Below are positions 32,965 through 40,914 of a DNA stretch of 64,000 nt, one piece after another. Positions within the stretch are counted from its first letter, which is position 1; each line of letters opens with the position of its first letter. The stretch comes from Thermoanaerobaculia bacterium (GTDB taxonomy: Bacteria > Acidobacteriota > Thermoanaerobaculia > Multivoradales > JAGPDF01): positions 76,735 through 140,734 of the forward strand of contig JAGPDF010000003.1 in NCBI GenBank assembly GCA_018057705.1. The letters run 5' to 3'. A program made the position numbers and the translations under genes. The notes below the pieces were generated by a model, which saw nothing but the letters and a program-made list of their open reading frames with translations, had not been told where the DNA came from and made no database searches.

Positions 32965-34259
32965 AGAAGCCTCCTCTTCCTGGCCGCATCTCGCAACTCT
33001 TCGCGGAAGTCGGGATGGGCGATCGAGATCAGCGCCTGCGCACGCTCGCGCAGGCACTTGCCGAACAGGCTGGCGATGCCGAACTCGGTCGCGACGTAGT
33101 GGACGTCGGCGCGCGAAGTGACGACGCCCGCGCCTTCGGCCAGGACGTCGACGATGCGCGAAACCGAGCCCTTCTGCGCCGTCGACGGCAACGCGATGAT
33201 CGGTTTGCCGCCTTTCGAGCGCGCCGCGCCGCGGACGAAGTCGACCTGACCGCCGAAACCGGAGTAGATCCGCCTGCCGATCGAGTCGGACGAGACCTGG
33301 CCGGTGAGGTCGACCGCGATCGCCGAGTTGATCGCCACCATCTTGTCGTTCCTGGCGATGATCGTCGGGTCGTTGACGTAATCGCTGGGGTGGAACTCGA
33401 CGAAAGGGTTGTTGTGCAGGAAGTCGAAGCTCTTCTTCGTGCCGAGAAGGAACGAGGCGATGATCTTGCCGCGGTGCAGCGTCTTCGCCTCGTTGGTGAT
33501 GACGCCCTGCTCGAAGAGATCGATCAACCCGTCGGAGAACATCTCGGTGTGGATGCCGAGGTTGCGCTTCTGGGTGAGAAAGAGCAGCACGGCGTCCGGG
33601 ATCTCGCCAATCCCCATCTGCAGGGTGGCGCCGTCCTCGATGAGCTCGGCGATGTGCGAACCGATGGCGCGCGACACCTCGCTCGGGCTTCCGGGCACCG
33701 GAAGCTCGACCGGCAGGCGGTCGATCTCGACGACCCGGGAGAGCTTCGAGACGTGGATGAAGCTGTCGCCCAGCGAACGCGGCATTTGGCGGTTGACGAG
33801 CGCGATCACCGTCGTCGCGCGCTCCGCCGCCGCCTTCGTGCACTCGACGCCGACGCCGTAGGAGCAGAACCCGTGATCGTCCGGCGGCGAGACGTGGATG
33901 AGCGCGACGTCGACCGGCTGGAGCCCCGAGTAGATGAGCCGCGGGATCTCCGAGAGAAAGATCGGCACGTAGTCGGCGCGGCCGTCGGCGACCGCGTCGC
34001 GGACGTTGGCGCCGGTGAAGACCGCCCGGTGGCGGAAGGAGCGCGCATGCTCGGGCGCAGCGTATTCCGCCTTGCCGAGGACCATGAGGTGCGTCACTTC
34101 GACCCCTTCGAGCTCGGCGGCGCGCGCCGTCATGGCGTGGGTGAGCTCGAGCGGCGAGTTGCAGCCGGCGTGCACCCAGACGTGGTCTCCCGAACGAATG
34201 ACCTTCACCGCCTCGTCGGCGGACATCACCTTGCTGCGAAAAGCCTCGTTCCACTGCAT
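32961..34259 (-). CDS. Acetyl-CoA hydrolase/transferase-family CoA transferase
   Basis: 432 residues, the length of 4-hydroxybutyrate/butyrate-acetoacetate-type CoA transferases of the AcH family. Recognisable blocks: 'SGDHVWVHAGCNSPLELTHA', 'DVALIHVSPPDDHGFCSYG', 'LQMGIGEIPDAVL', 'MFSDGLIDLFEQGVITN' and 'YSGFGGQVDFVRGAARSKGG'. It moves CoA between acyl-CoA and a free acid such as acetate. Lying between alanine dehydrogenase and an aminotransferase with two-base and four-base junctions, it probably activates or releases a 2- or 4-carbon acid formed from amino acids. The precise acid is not deducible. Confidence 0.85.
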   Translation of the reverse strand: MQWNEAFRSKVMSADEAVKVIRSGDHVWVHAGCNSPLELTHAMTARAAELEGVEVTHLMVLGKAEYAAPEHARSFRHRAVFTGANVRDAVADGRADYVPIFLSEIPRLIYSGLQPVDVALIHVSPPDDHGFCSYGVGVECTKAAAERATTVIALVNRQMPRSLGDSFIHVSKLSRVVEIDRLPVELPVPGSPSEVSRAIGSHIAELIEDGATLQMGIGEIPDAVLLFLTQKRNLGIHTEMFSDGLIDLFEQGVITNEAKTLHRGKIIASFLLGTKKSFDFLHNNPFVEFHPSDYVNDPTIIARNDKMVAINSAIAVDLTGQVSSDSIGRRIYSGFGGQVDFVRGAARSKGGKPIIALPSTAQKGSVSRIVDVLAEGAGVVTSRADVHYVATEFGIASLFGKCLRERAQALISIAHPDFREELRDAARKRRLL

Positions 34260-34261
34260 CG

Positions 34262-35419
34262 TCAGTTTTCCTTCCCGCCGGTAGCAGCGGCCCCCGGCGT
34301 CCAGGGCGGTCCAAGAGTCAGCGCGAGGCCGTGAACTCGCGCGAGGGACGGATGCACGCAGGCGCCCTCGTGGAGGTAGACACCGCGCGCCAGGCGCGGA
34401 TGATCGAGAGCCGCCGCCTCGATGCCATCGCGCGCCACAGCCGACAGGTAGGGCAGCTGAACACTGGTCAGCGCCAGCGTCGCCGAACGCGCCGCCACCG
34501 ATGGCAGGTTCGGAACGCAGAAATGGACGATCCCGTCGACCGTGTAGGTCGGGTCGGGGAAGGAGGTCGGCCGCGAAGTCTCGAAGCAGCCGCCCATGTC
34601 GATCGAGAGGTCGAGGATCACGCTCTGCGGCCGCATGAGCGCCAGCATCTCGCGGCGCACGAGCAGGGGAGCGCGCTGTCCGTGCACTGCGGCGGCGGCG
34701 AGCACGACGTCGGCGAAGGCGATGGCCTTCTCGATGTTGGGCGGCGTCGAGAGCATGGTGGTCAGGCCCGGTCCGAGCGCCTCGCGGGCGCGGCGCAGCG
34801 GTTCGACCGCGACGTCGAGCATCGAAACCTGGGCGCCCAGACCCATGGCGGCGCGAGCTGCGCTGATACCGAGGACGCCGGCGCCGAGCACGACGAAGTG
34901 CGCCGGCGGGACGCCGGGCGCACCGCCGAGCAGGATGCCGCGCCCGCCCTGCCCCCGACCCGTATTGAGCAGCGCCCCGGCACCGAAGACCACGGCCAGT
35001 CCGCCGGCGATCTCCGACATCGAGGTGAGAATCGGCGCGTTGCCCTCGGAATCCTCGATCGCTTCGAGACCGACGGCGGTGACACCGCTCGTGAGGAGCT
35101 GCCCGATGTCCTCCGGGCGCGCCGCCGGGAGGCCCCAGAAAGCGAAGACGATCTGACCGGAGGGCAGGAGCCGGAACTCCTCGGCCCGCGGTGGATGGAC
35201 GCAGGAGAGCAACTCGGGCCGCAGAAGTATCTCCATTCGGTCGAAGACGACGCGCGCGCCCGCGGCCTCGTAGAGACTGTCGGCGTGGCCGGCTTCGGCT
35301 CCGGCGCCGCTCTCGACGTACAGTTCGTGCCCCTCCTGAACCAGGGTGCGCACTCCGGACGGCGTGAGCGCGACCCGGCGCTCGTGGGCGTGGGTCTCCT
35401 TGGGTACTCCGATCCGCAT
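34262..35419 (-). CDS. ald: Alanine dehydrogenase
   Basis: 385 residues. The N-terminal catalytic signature MRIGVPKETHAHERRVALTP and 'YVESGAGAEAGHADSLYEAAGA' are present, together with the NAD fold (VVLGAGVLGISAARAAMGLGA) and 'DLSIDMGGCFETSRPT'. The enzyme interconverts alanine with pyruvate and ammonia. A glycine/proline-rich insertion (about residues 165-185) before the Rossmann motif is not usual in Ald. AAGGAGA nine bases before the ATG sets the start. It is the first gene of a three-gene operon and diverges from the acyl-CoA dehydrogenase gene. Confidence 0.85.
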   Translation of the reverse strand: MRIGVPKETHAHERRVALTPSGVRTLVQEGHELYVESGAGAEAGHADSLYEAAGARVVFDRMEILLRPELLSCVHPPRAEEFRLLPSGQIVFAFWGLPAARPEDIGQLLTSGVTAVGLEAIEDSEGNAPILTSMSEIAGGLAVVFGAGALLNTGRGQGGRGILLGGAPGVPPAHFVVLGAGVLGISAARAAMGLGAQVSMLDVAVEPLRRAREALGPGLTTMLSTPPNIEKAIAFADVVLAAAAVHGQRAPLLVRREMLALMRPQSVILDLSIDMGGCFETSRPTSFPDPTYTVDGIVHFCVPNLPSVAARSATLALTSVQLPYLSAVARDGIEAAALDHPRLARGVYLHEGACVHPSLARVHGLALTLGPPWTPGAAATGGKEN

Positions 35420-35571
35420 CGCCGGTCTCCTTTCGAACCCGAACTCCGACAGTCGAAAGATACCCCCCAAGAGGCCGCCTTCCACCGTCCGGCGGGGTGG
35501 CGACACGGGACTCCGAAATCCCCCCTTTCCGCCTCCCGTACCCCTCCCCGACTGCGCCATACTCGCAAGCC

Positions 35572-36834
35572 ATGGACTTCCGCCTGTCGCCCCGCGCCGA
35601 GAGCCTGCTGCAGCGCCTGCGTACTTTTCTTTCCGAGGAGGTCGAGCCGGTCGAGGCGGAGATCCTCGCGACCCGCGCCGGGAACTGCGCCGGGAACGCC
35701 GCCGGAGCCGACTGGCGGCTGTGGCGGGACTCTCCGCTCGTCGAGGGGCTAAAGGACCGGGCGCGCGCCGCCGGGCTCTGGAACCTCTTCCTCGCCGACC
35801 CGACGCTCGGCGCCGGCCTCTCCACCCTCGACTACGCCCCGCTTGCCGAGGCGATGGGCTGGAGCGCGCTCGCGCCCGAGCTCTTCAACTGCAACGCCCC
35901 CGACAGCGGCAACATGGAGGTGCTGCTCCACCATGGAACGGCAGCGCAGAAGGAGCGCTGGCTTCGGCCGCTGCTTTCGGGGGAGATCCGGTCCGCCTTC
36001 TGCATGAGCGAGCCCGGCGTCGCCTCCAGTGACCCGACGAACCTTGCCGCGACCATCGCTTTCGAGGGCGAGGAGCTGGTGCTCGACGGCCACAAGTGGT
36101 GGGCCACGGGCCTCGGCCATCCACGGTGCGAGCTCGGCCTCTTCGTCGGCGTCTCGAATCCGGCGGCCGATCGCCACCACCGGCACAGTCTCGCTCTCGT
36201 CCCCCTGGCGACGCCCGGCGTCCGGATCCTCCGCATGCTCCCCTGCTTCGGTGACTACGATCCGCCCGCCGGCCATGGCGAGCTCGTGTTCGACCGCGTG
36301 CGGGTGCCGCGCTCCGCCCTCGTCGGCGAACCCGGACAGGGCTTCGCGATCGCTCAGGGACGGCTCGGACCGGGACGTGTTCACCACTGCATGCGCGCCA
36401 TCGGCGCCGCGGAGCGGGCGTTGTCGCTGATGGTGCGCCGCAGTCGCGAGCGGACCGCTTTCGGGAAGCCGCTCGCCGACCTCGGCGGCAACCGCGAGCG
36501 CCTCGCCGACCTGCGGATCGCGATCGACGGCGCGCGCCTCCAGGTCCTGCACGCCGCGTGGAAGATGGACCAGGAGGGCGGCGCGGGCCGGGCCCGGGGC
36601 GAGATCTCGGCGATCAAGATCGTCGTCCCAGCGATGCTGCAGAAGGTCGCGGACGAAGCGATCCAGCTCTTCGGCGGCGCCGGACTGACCAGCGATCTGC
36701 CGCTCACCGCCTGCTTCGCAATGGCGCGGGCCCTGCGCATTGCCGACGGCCCGGACGCGGTCCACCGCGAGCTGATCGCCCGGCTCGAGCTGCGCAAGTA
36801 CGAGCCGCCGGTGGCGCCCGCGGCGCAGAGCTGA
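35572..36834 (+). CDS. Acyl-CoA dehydrogenase, ACAD10/11 type
   Basis: 420 residues with the standard three-part fold. Features: the FAD-contact 'FCMSEPGVASSDPTNLAATI' and 'DGHKWWATGLGHP', 'LVGEPGQGFAIAQGRLGPGRVHHCMR', and 'QLFGGAGLTSDLPLTACFAMARALRIADGPDAVH', whose GPDAVH end is characteristic of ACAD11-like enzymes. The gene is followed 13 bp later by an APH-type kinase gene. In animals these two activities are fused in ACAD10/ACAD11, which process 4-hydroxyacyl-CoA. Here they are separate. Confidence 0.9.
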   Translation: MDFRLSPRAESLLQRLRTFLSEEVEPVEAEILATRAGNCAGNAAGADWRLWRDSPLVEGLKDRARAAGLWNLFLADPTLGAGLSTLDYAPLAEAMGWSALAPELFNCNAPDSGNMEVLLHHGTAAQKERWLRPLLSGEIRSAFCMSEPGVASSDPTNLAATIAFEGEELVLDGHKWWATGLGHPRCELGLFVGVSNPAADRHHRHSLALVPLATPGVRILRMLPCFGDYDPPAGHGELVFDRVRVPRSALVGEPGQGFAIAQGRLGPGRVHHCMRAIGAAERALSLMVRRSRERTAFGKPLADLGGNRERLADLRIAIDGARLQVLHAAWKMDQEGGAGRARGEISAIKIVVPAMLQKVADEAIQLFGGAGLTSDLPLTACFAMARALRIADGPDAVHRELIARLELRKYEPPVAPAAQS

Positions 36835-36846
36835 GGCGGTCCGCGC

Positions 36847-37944
36847 ATGGCAGCGCGCCCGGCGGCGAGCGGAGGCGATGGGGGCCGGCGCGACGGCGAC
36901 CTCGACGAAGCGGCGATCGCGCGCCTCGCGGCGTGGCTGAAGGAGCGGATTCCGGCGCTCGGCGCGAGCACCCTCCCCGAGGTGACGCGCTATGCCGGGG
37001 GCGCTTCGAACTGGACCTACCTCCTGCGCTATCCGGAGCTCGACCTCGTGCTCCGGCGGCCGCCATCCGGGACCAAGGCGAAATCCGCCCACGACATGGC
37101 GCGCGAATCGCGGATCCTGGAACGCCTCGCGCCGCACTACCCGCTCGTCCCCGAGGCCCTCGCCTACTGCGCCGATCCGGAGGTGCTGGGCTCGGATTTC
37201 TACGTCATGCGGCGGATCGACGGGATCATCCTGCGCAGGAATCCGCCACCCGGCCTGGATCTCGCGCCCGAGGAGGCCCGAAAGCTCTGCCTCCACTTTG
37301 TCGACGCCCTGGTCGCGCTGCACCGCATCGACCCGAAAGCGGCCGGCCTCGAGGAGCTCGGCAGGGGCAGCGGCTATGCCCGGCGCCAGGTCGCCGGCTG
37401 GACCGAGCGCTACCGCAAAGCGCACACCGGCAACGTCCCGCGCGCCCGAAAGGTCATCGACTGGCTGCAGGCAAACGCCCCGACGGATGCGGGAAGTTGC
37501 GTCATCCACAACGATTTCCGCCTCGACAACGTCGTTCTCGACCCCCAAGACCCTACCCACATCGTCGGCGTCCTCGACTGGGAGATGGCGACGGTCGGCG
37601 ACCCGCTGATGGATCTCGCCGGCGCCCTCGCCTACTGGGTCGAGGCCGGCGACGACCCGCTGTTCCGCGCCCTGCGCCGTCAGCCGACCCACCTGGCCGG
37701 GATGCTCACCCGACGGGAGATCGTCGAGGCCTACTGCCGCGGGATGGGGATCCCCGCGATCCCTGCGGCGGACTGGATCTTCTACGAGGTCTTCGGCCTC
37801 TTCCGTCTCGCCGCGATCGCCCAGCAGATCTACCTGCGCTACCACCGGAGAGAGACCCGCAACCCGGACTTCCGCCATTTCTGGCTCTACGTGCACTACC
37901 TCGTCTGGCGCTGCCAGCGGATCCTCCGGCGGAGCGGCGCGTGA
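36847..37944 (+). CDS. APH-family phosphotransferase (ACAD10/11 kinase-domain type)
   Basis: 365 residues. The aminoglycoside-phosphotransferase/choline-kinase fold is shown by the ATP-site 'GGASNWTYLLRYPELDLVLRR', the catalytic loop CVIHNDFRLDNVVLDP (Asp and Asn) and the metal Asp in VGVLDWEMATVGDPLMDLAG. This subfamily is the one fused to acyl-CoA dehydrogenase in ACAD11. Its partner is encoded immediately upstream. The likely substrate is a hydroxyacyl-CoA rather than an antibiotic. It ends in a GTGA overlap with the next gene. Confidence 0.85.
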   Translation: MAARPAASGGDGGRRDGDLDEAAIARLAAWLKERIPALGASTLPEVTRYAGGASNWTYLLRYPELDLVLRRPPSGTKAKSAHDMARESRILERLAPHYPLVPEALAYCADPEVLGSDFYVMRRIDGIILRRNPPPGLDLAPEEARKLCLHFVDALVALHRIDPKAAGLEELGRGSGYARRQVAGWTERYRKAHTGNVPRARKVIDWLQANAPTDAGSCVIHNDFRLDNVVLDPQDPTHIVGVLDWEMATVGDPLMDLAGALAYWVEAGDDPLFRALRRQPTHLAGMLTRREIVEAYCRGMGIPAIPAADWIFYEVFGLFRLAAIAQQIYLRYHRRETRNPDFRHFWLYVHYLVWRCQRILRRSGA

Positions 37945-38558
37945 ACGCCGCCGCGGCGTGGCAGAGGCAGATGGAGACGGCGAGAACAGAGGAAAAAGCC
38001 TCGGTAAAGGAAAAGATCCTCAACCTGGCGTTGTATGAAGCCGGCTGGTTCGCTTGCGTTCTTGGCGCCGCCTGGGGCCAGGGTGGCACGGGCGCCGCCC
38101 TGGCGGGGACCCTGCTCCTGATTCACCTTGCCATCGCCAGAGACAGGTCCAGCGAAGTGAAGATCGCCGCGCTTTGCGGCGCCGTCGGCTTCGTTCTGGA
38201 CAGCACACAATCGTTGACGGGACGTCTTTCCTTTACCGGTCCTTTGCTTCTCCCTGCCGGGGCCGGGGCGATCGCACCGGTCTGGGTGCTGATGCTCTGG
38301 CTGCAGTTGGGGACGACGCTGCGCTTCTCGCTCGGTTGGCTGTCGCAGCGCTACATTCTGGCCGCAATGCTCGGTGCAGCCGGGGGCCCACTCGCTTTTC
38401 TGGCCGGGGAGCGTTTGGGCGCGGCCACCTGGGGCGAGCCGCGCTGGCTGACGGCGCTGTCGCTCGCTGTCGTCTGGGGAATGGCGACGCCGCTCATCGT
38501 CTTCGCTGCCGACCGGATCGGTGCCGGGCGGCCGGCAGGCTACAGCCGGCTGCGTTAG
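37941..38558 (+). CDS. DUF2878-type membrane protein
   Basis: About 205 residues with five or six hydrophobic helices and a charged N-terminus. The 'NLALYEAGWFACVLGAAWG' start and 'GFVLDSTQSLTG' segment fit DUF2878, a family of small integral membrane proteins without known function. The GTG at 37941 overlaps the preceding stop, but the ATG at 37971 is an equally good start. In several Proteobacteria DUF2878 genes accompany fatty-acid modifying genes. Here it follows the acyl-CoA dehydrogenase-kinase pair, which fits lipid metabolism loosely. Confidence 0.65.
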   Translation: MNAAAAWQRQMETARTEEKASVKEKILNLALYEAGWFACVLGAAWGQGGTGAALAGTLLLIHLAIARDRSSEVKIAALCGAVGFVLDSTQSLTGRLSFTGPLLLPAGAGAIAPVWVLMLWLQLGTTLRFSLGWLSQRYILAAMLGAAGGPLAFLAGERLGAATWGEPRWLTALSLAVVWGMATPLIVFAADRIGAGRPAGYSRLR

Positions 38559-38567
38559 CTGTCGCGC

Positions 38568-38573
38568 TATCTT
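38568..38573 (+). promoter_or_regulatory. -10 element placed for a leaderless transcript
   Basis: TATCTT lies six bases before the ATG at 38580; no Shine-Dalgarno and no clear -35. Confidence 0.4.
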
Positions 38574-38579
38574 CGGGGC

Positions 38580-40442
38580 ATGACCGGATCCGCGCCCTCC
38601 CCAGGAACCGTCTACCGGGAACGCGCGGTCGCCGCCGCGGCTGCGGAGAGCGCGACCACCGCGCTGTCGTCGCGCATCTCCTGGGCGCGCTTCGGCGCCT
38701 TCCTCCTGATGGTCGTCGGCGGCGGTTTCGGCGTCGCTGGATTGGGCTCCGGCCGCCTCACCCCCTGGATCGTCTGCGGCACCGGCCTGGTGGCCCTCGC
38801 CGGCCTGATCTCCTGGCACGAGCGCGTGATCCGGCGCGAGCGTGCCCTGGCCGCCCGGCGGATCGTCAACGAGCAGGCGGTTGCCCGGCTCGAGCGCCGG
38901 TTCGACGATCTCGCCGAGCGCTCCTTTCCCGACTCCGCGGCAGGCCTGCCCACCGCCAGGGACCTGAACCTCTTCGGACCGGGCTCGGTCGCCCAATGGC
39001 TCGGCGCGGTCGCAACGCCCTCGGGGCGAGAAACGCTGGCGGCCTGGCTGACGGAAGGCAAGAGCCCGGCAGTGGATGTCGTGGCGCGCCAGGACGCCGT
39101 GAGCGAGCTCGCGCCGGAGATCGAATTTCGGCAGGATCTCGAGGTGGCGGCGATGCCCCTCGCCGCAACATCGACTGCGACGACGCGCTTCATCGAATGG
39201 GCGGAGGGCACCCCCTACGCCGAACGCCACCCGCACCTGCGCCTCGCGGGCAGGGTTTCCGCGCTCGCCAGCCTCGCGGCGTTCCTGCTGGCCATGACCG
39301 GGGTCGTGCCGATCCATCTCTGGCTCTTCTTCCTGGTCGCGAACTACGCCTGGACCTGGTCGGTTCGACGCTCACTCGCGGCGGAGATGGAGCGCATGTC
39401 GGCGCGCGAAGGGGCGTTTTCGGGTTACGCCAACCTGCTCCAGCGGATGGCGGCGCGCGACTTCGCCGCACCGGGCCTCGTCGCCATCCGGGCGCGTCTC
39501 GAAGCCTCGGGTCTGGATGCGGCGGCGGAGCTCGGCAGGCTCCACCGTCTCTCCGAGCTCTCCGATGTGCGCCATTCGAGCGTCCACACCCTCCTCCAGG
39601 CGGCGATGGCCTGGGACCTCCTGCTGCTCGAGCGGGTGGGGGCCTGGCAGCGCCGCGCCGGCCGGTTCGTCGGCGAGTGGCTCGCGGCGGCCGGCGAGCT
39701 CGAGGTGCTGGCGGCGTTCGGGGGCGTCCGCTTCGATCATCCGGACTGGGTCTTCGCCGAGATCGATCCGGCCGCGGACCGTCTGACGGCCCGGGGACTC
39801 GGGCACCCGCTTCTTTCCGACGCCGCGCGCGTCGGCAACGACGTTGAGGTCGGACCGCGCGGGCGGCTTCTCCTGGTCACCGGCTCGAACATGTCGGGCA
39901 AGAGCACGCTCCTGCGAGCGATCGGGGTGAACGCGTCGCTCGCGCAGGCAGGGGCGCCGGTCTGCGCCCGGGCGCTGCGCATGCCGCCACTGGTCGTCGA
40001 GACCAGCGGACGGATCGACGATTCGCTCCTCGAAGGGGTATCGTACTTTCTCGCCGAGCTCCAGCGCCTGCAGGCGATCGTGGCGCGAGCCGCGGCAGCG
40101 CAGCGCGCCGGATCGCCCCCCGTCCTCTTCCTGCTCGACGAGATCCTGCGCGGCACAAACAGCGAAGAGCGCCGCGTCGCCGTGGCGAAGATCGTCGAGC
40201 GTCTCCTCGGCTCGGGGGCGATCGGCGCCGTGTCGACCCACGATCTCGAGATCGCGCGCGTCCCGGCGATCGCCGACCGGCTCGCGAACGTCCACTTTCG
40301 CGAAACCCTGGAAGAGGGGCCGGAGGGTCCCACCATGAGCTTCGACTACCGTCTCCGCGAAGGTCTCGCGACGACGACGAACGCGCTCGTGCTGCTGCGC
40401 CTGGTCGGGCTCGACGCCCCACCCGACAGGCCGGGGAACTAA
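38580..40442 (+). CDS. Membrane-anchored MutS-like ATPase
   Basis: 620 residues. Two hydrophobic hairpins (about residues 36-79 and 217-252) precede a MutS clamp/lever region and a MutS ATPase domain. That domain has Walker A GSNMSGKSTLLRAIG (about 434), Walker B VLFLLDEILRGTNSEER (about 516) and the switch His in VSTHDLEIA. There is no mismatch-recognition domain I (no Phe-x-Glu), so it is not the repair protein MutS. It belongs to the membrane MutS-related group of unknown role. Its ATG has a TATCTT box six bases upstream and no ribosome-binding site. Confidence 0.85.
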   Translation: MTGSAPSPGTVYRERAVAAAAAESATTALSSRISWARFGAFLLMVVGGGFGVAGLGSGRLTPWIVCGTGLVALAGLISWHERVIRRERALAARRIVNEQAVARLERRFDDLAERSFPDSAAGLPTARDLNLFGPGSVAQWLGAVATPSGRETLAAWLTEGKSPAVDVVARQDAVSELAPEIEFRQDLEVAAMPLAATSTATTRFIEWAEGTPYAERHPHLRLAGRVSALASLAAFLLAMTGVVPIHLWLFFLVANYAWTWSVRRSLAAEMERMSAREGAFSGYANLLQRMAARDFAAPGLVAIRARLEASGLDAAAELGRLHRLSELSDVRHSSVHTLLQAAMAWDLLLLERVGAWQRRAGRFVGEWLAAAGELEVLAAFGGVRFDHPDWVFAEIDPAADRLTARGLGHPLLSDAARVGNDVEVGPRGRLLLVTGSNMSGKSTLLRAIGVNASLAQAGAPVCARALRMPPLVVETSGRIDDSLLEGVSYFLAELQRLQAIVARAAAAQRAGSPPVLFLLDEILRGTNSEERRVAVAKIVERLLGSGAIGAVSTHDLEIARVPAIADRLANVHFRETLEEGPEGPTMSFDYRLREGLATTTNALVLLRLVGLDAPPDRPGN

Positions 40443-40506
40443 CCCGGACGGCCGCGTAGAATCCTCCCTGGGCGTGCGCAGCGCCCACAACAGACAGGAG
40501 CGAGCG

Positions 40507-40911
40507 ATGCCTTCCTCCAAGCTGGACGATCACGCGGCTGCCGGGCTCGAGGGAATGGACCACGAGCACGCCGTCGAGATGCAGATGGTGCGGGCGCTGG
40601 AGGCGGCTCTCGCCGCGGGCGATCGGGCCAAGGTGCTCGTGCTGATGGACCAGCTGGAGATCTTCGCCAACGCCCACTTCCTCGCCGAGCAGCATCTGAT
40701 GCGGCTGCACGCCTACCCGGGATTCGAGTCCCACGAGGTCGAGCACGACCGCCTGATCGCCGAGCTGCGCGAGCTCTCGACCCGGATCCTCGGTCATCCG
40801 GACGAAGGAGCGGCTGCGAGCGTCGAAGCTCTCGAGCAGTGGCTGCTGACCCACATCCACACCGAGGACGAAGCGCTGGCCGAGTTCCTGCGCGGCAAGG
40901 GCAGCGTCTAG
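40507..40911 (+). CDS. Bacteriohaemerythrin
   Basis: 134 residues forming one four-helix haemerythrin domain. The di-iron ligands follow the family order: His in GMDHEHAVEM, His and Glu in HFLAEQHLM, His in SHEVEHDRL, then His and Asp/Glu in HIHTEDEALAEFL. Such proteins bind O2 reversibly and may supply oxygen or sense it. GGAGCGAG before the ATG at 40507 decides the start. It is followed after only three bases by the stop of the convergent peroxidase gene. Confidence 0.85.
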   Translation: MPSSKLDDHAAAGLEGMDHEHAVEMQMVRALEAALAAGDRAKVLVLMDQLEIFANAHFLAEQHLMRLHAYPGFESHEVEHDRLIAELRELSTRILGHPDEGAAASVEALEQWLLTHIHTEDEALAEFLRGKGSV

Positions 40912-40914
40912 CGG

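Noticed and set aside
30205..33099. A 964-codon plus-strand frame across transaldolase, haem A synthase and the aminotransferase
   Set aside because: No recognisable domain, low-complexity Arg-rich translation and conflict with well-supported genes in other frames.
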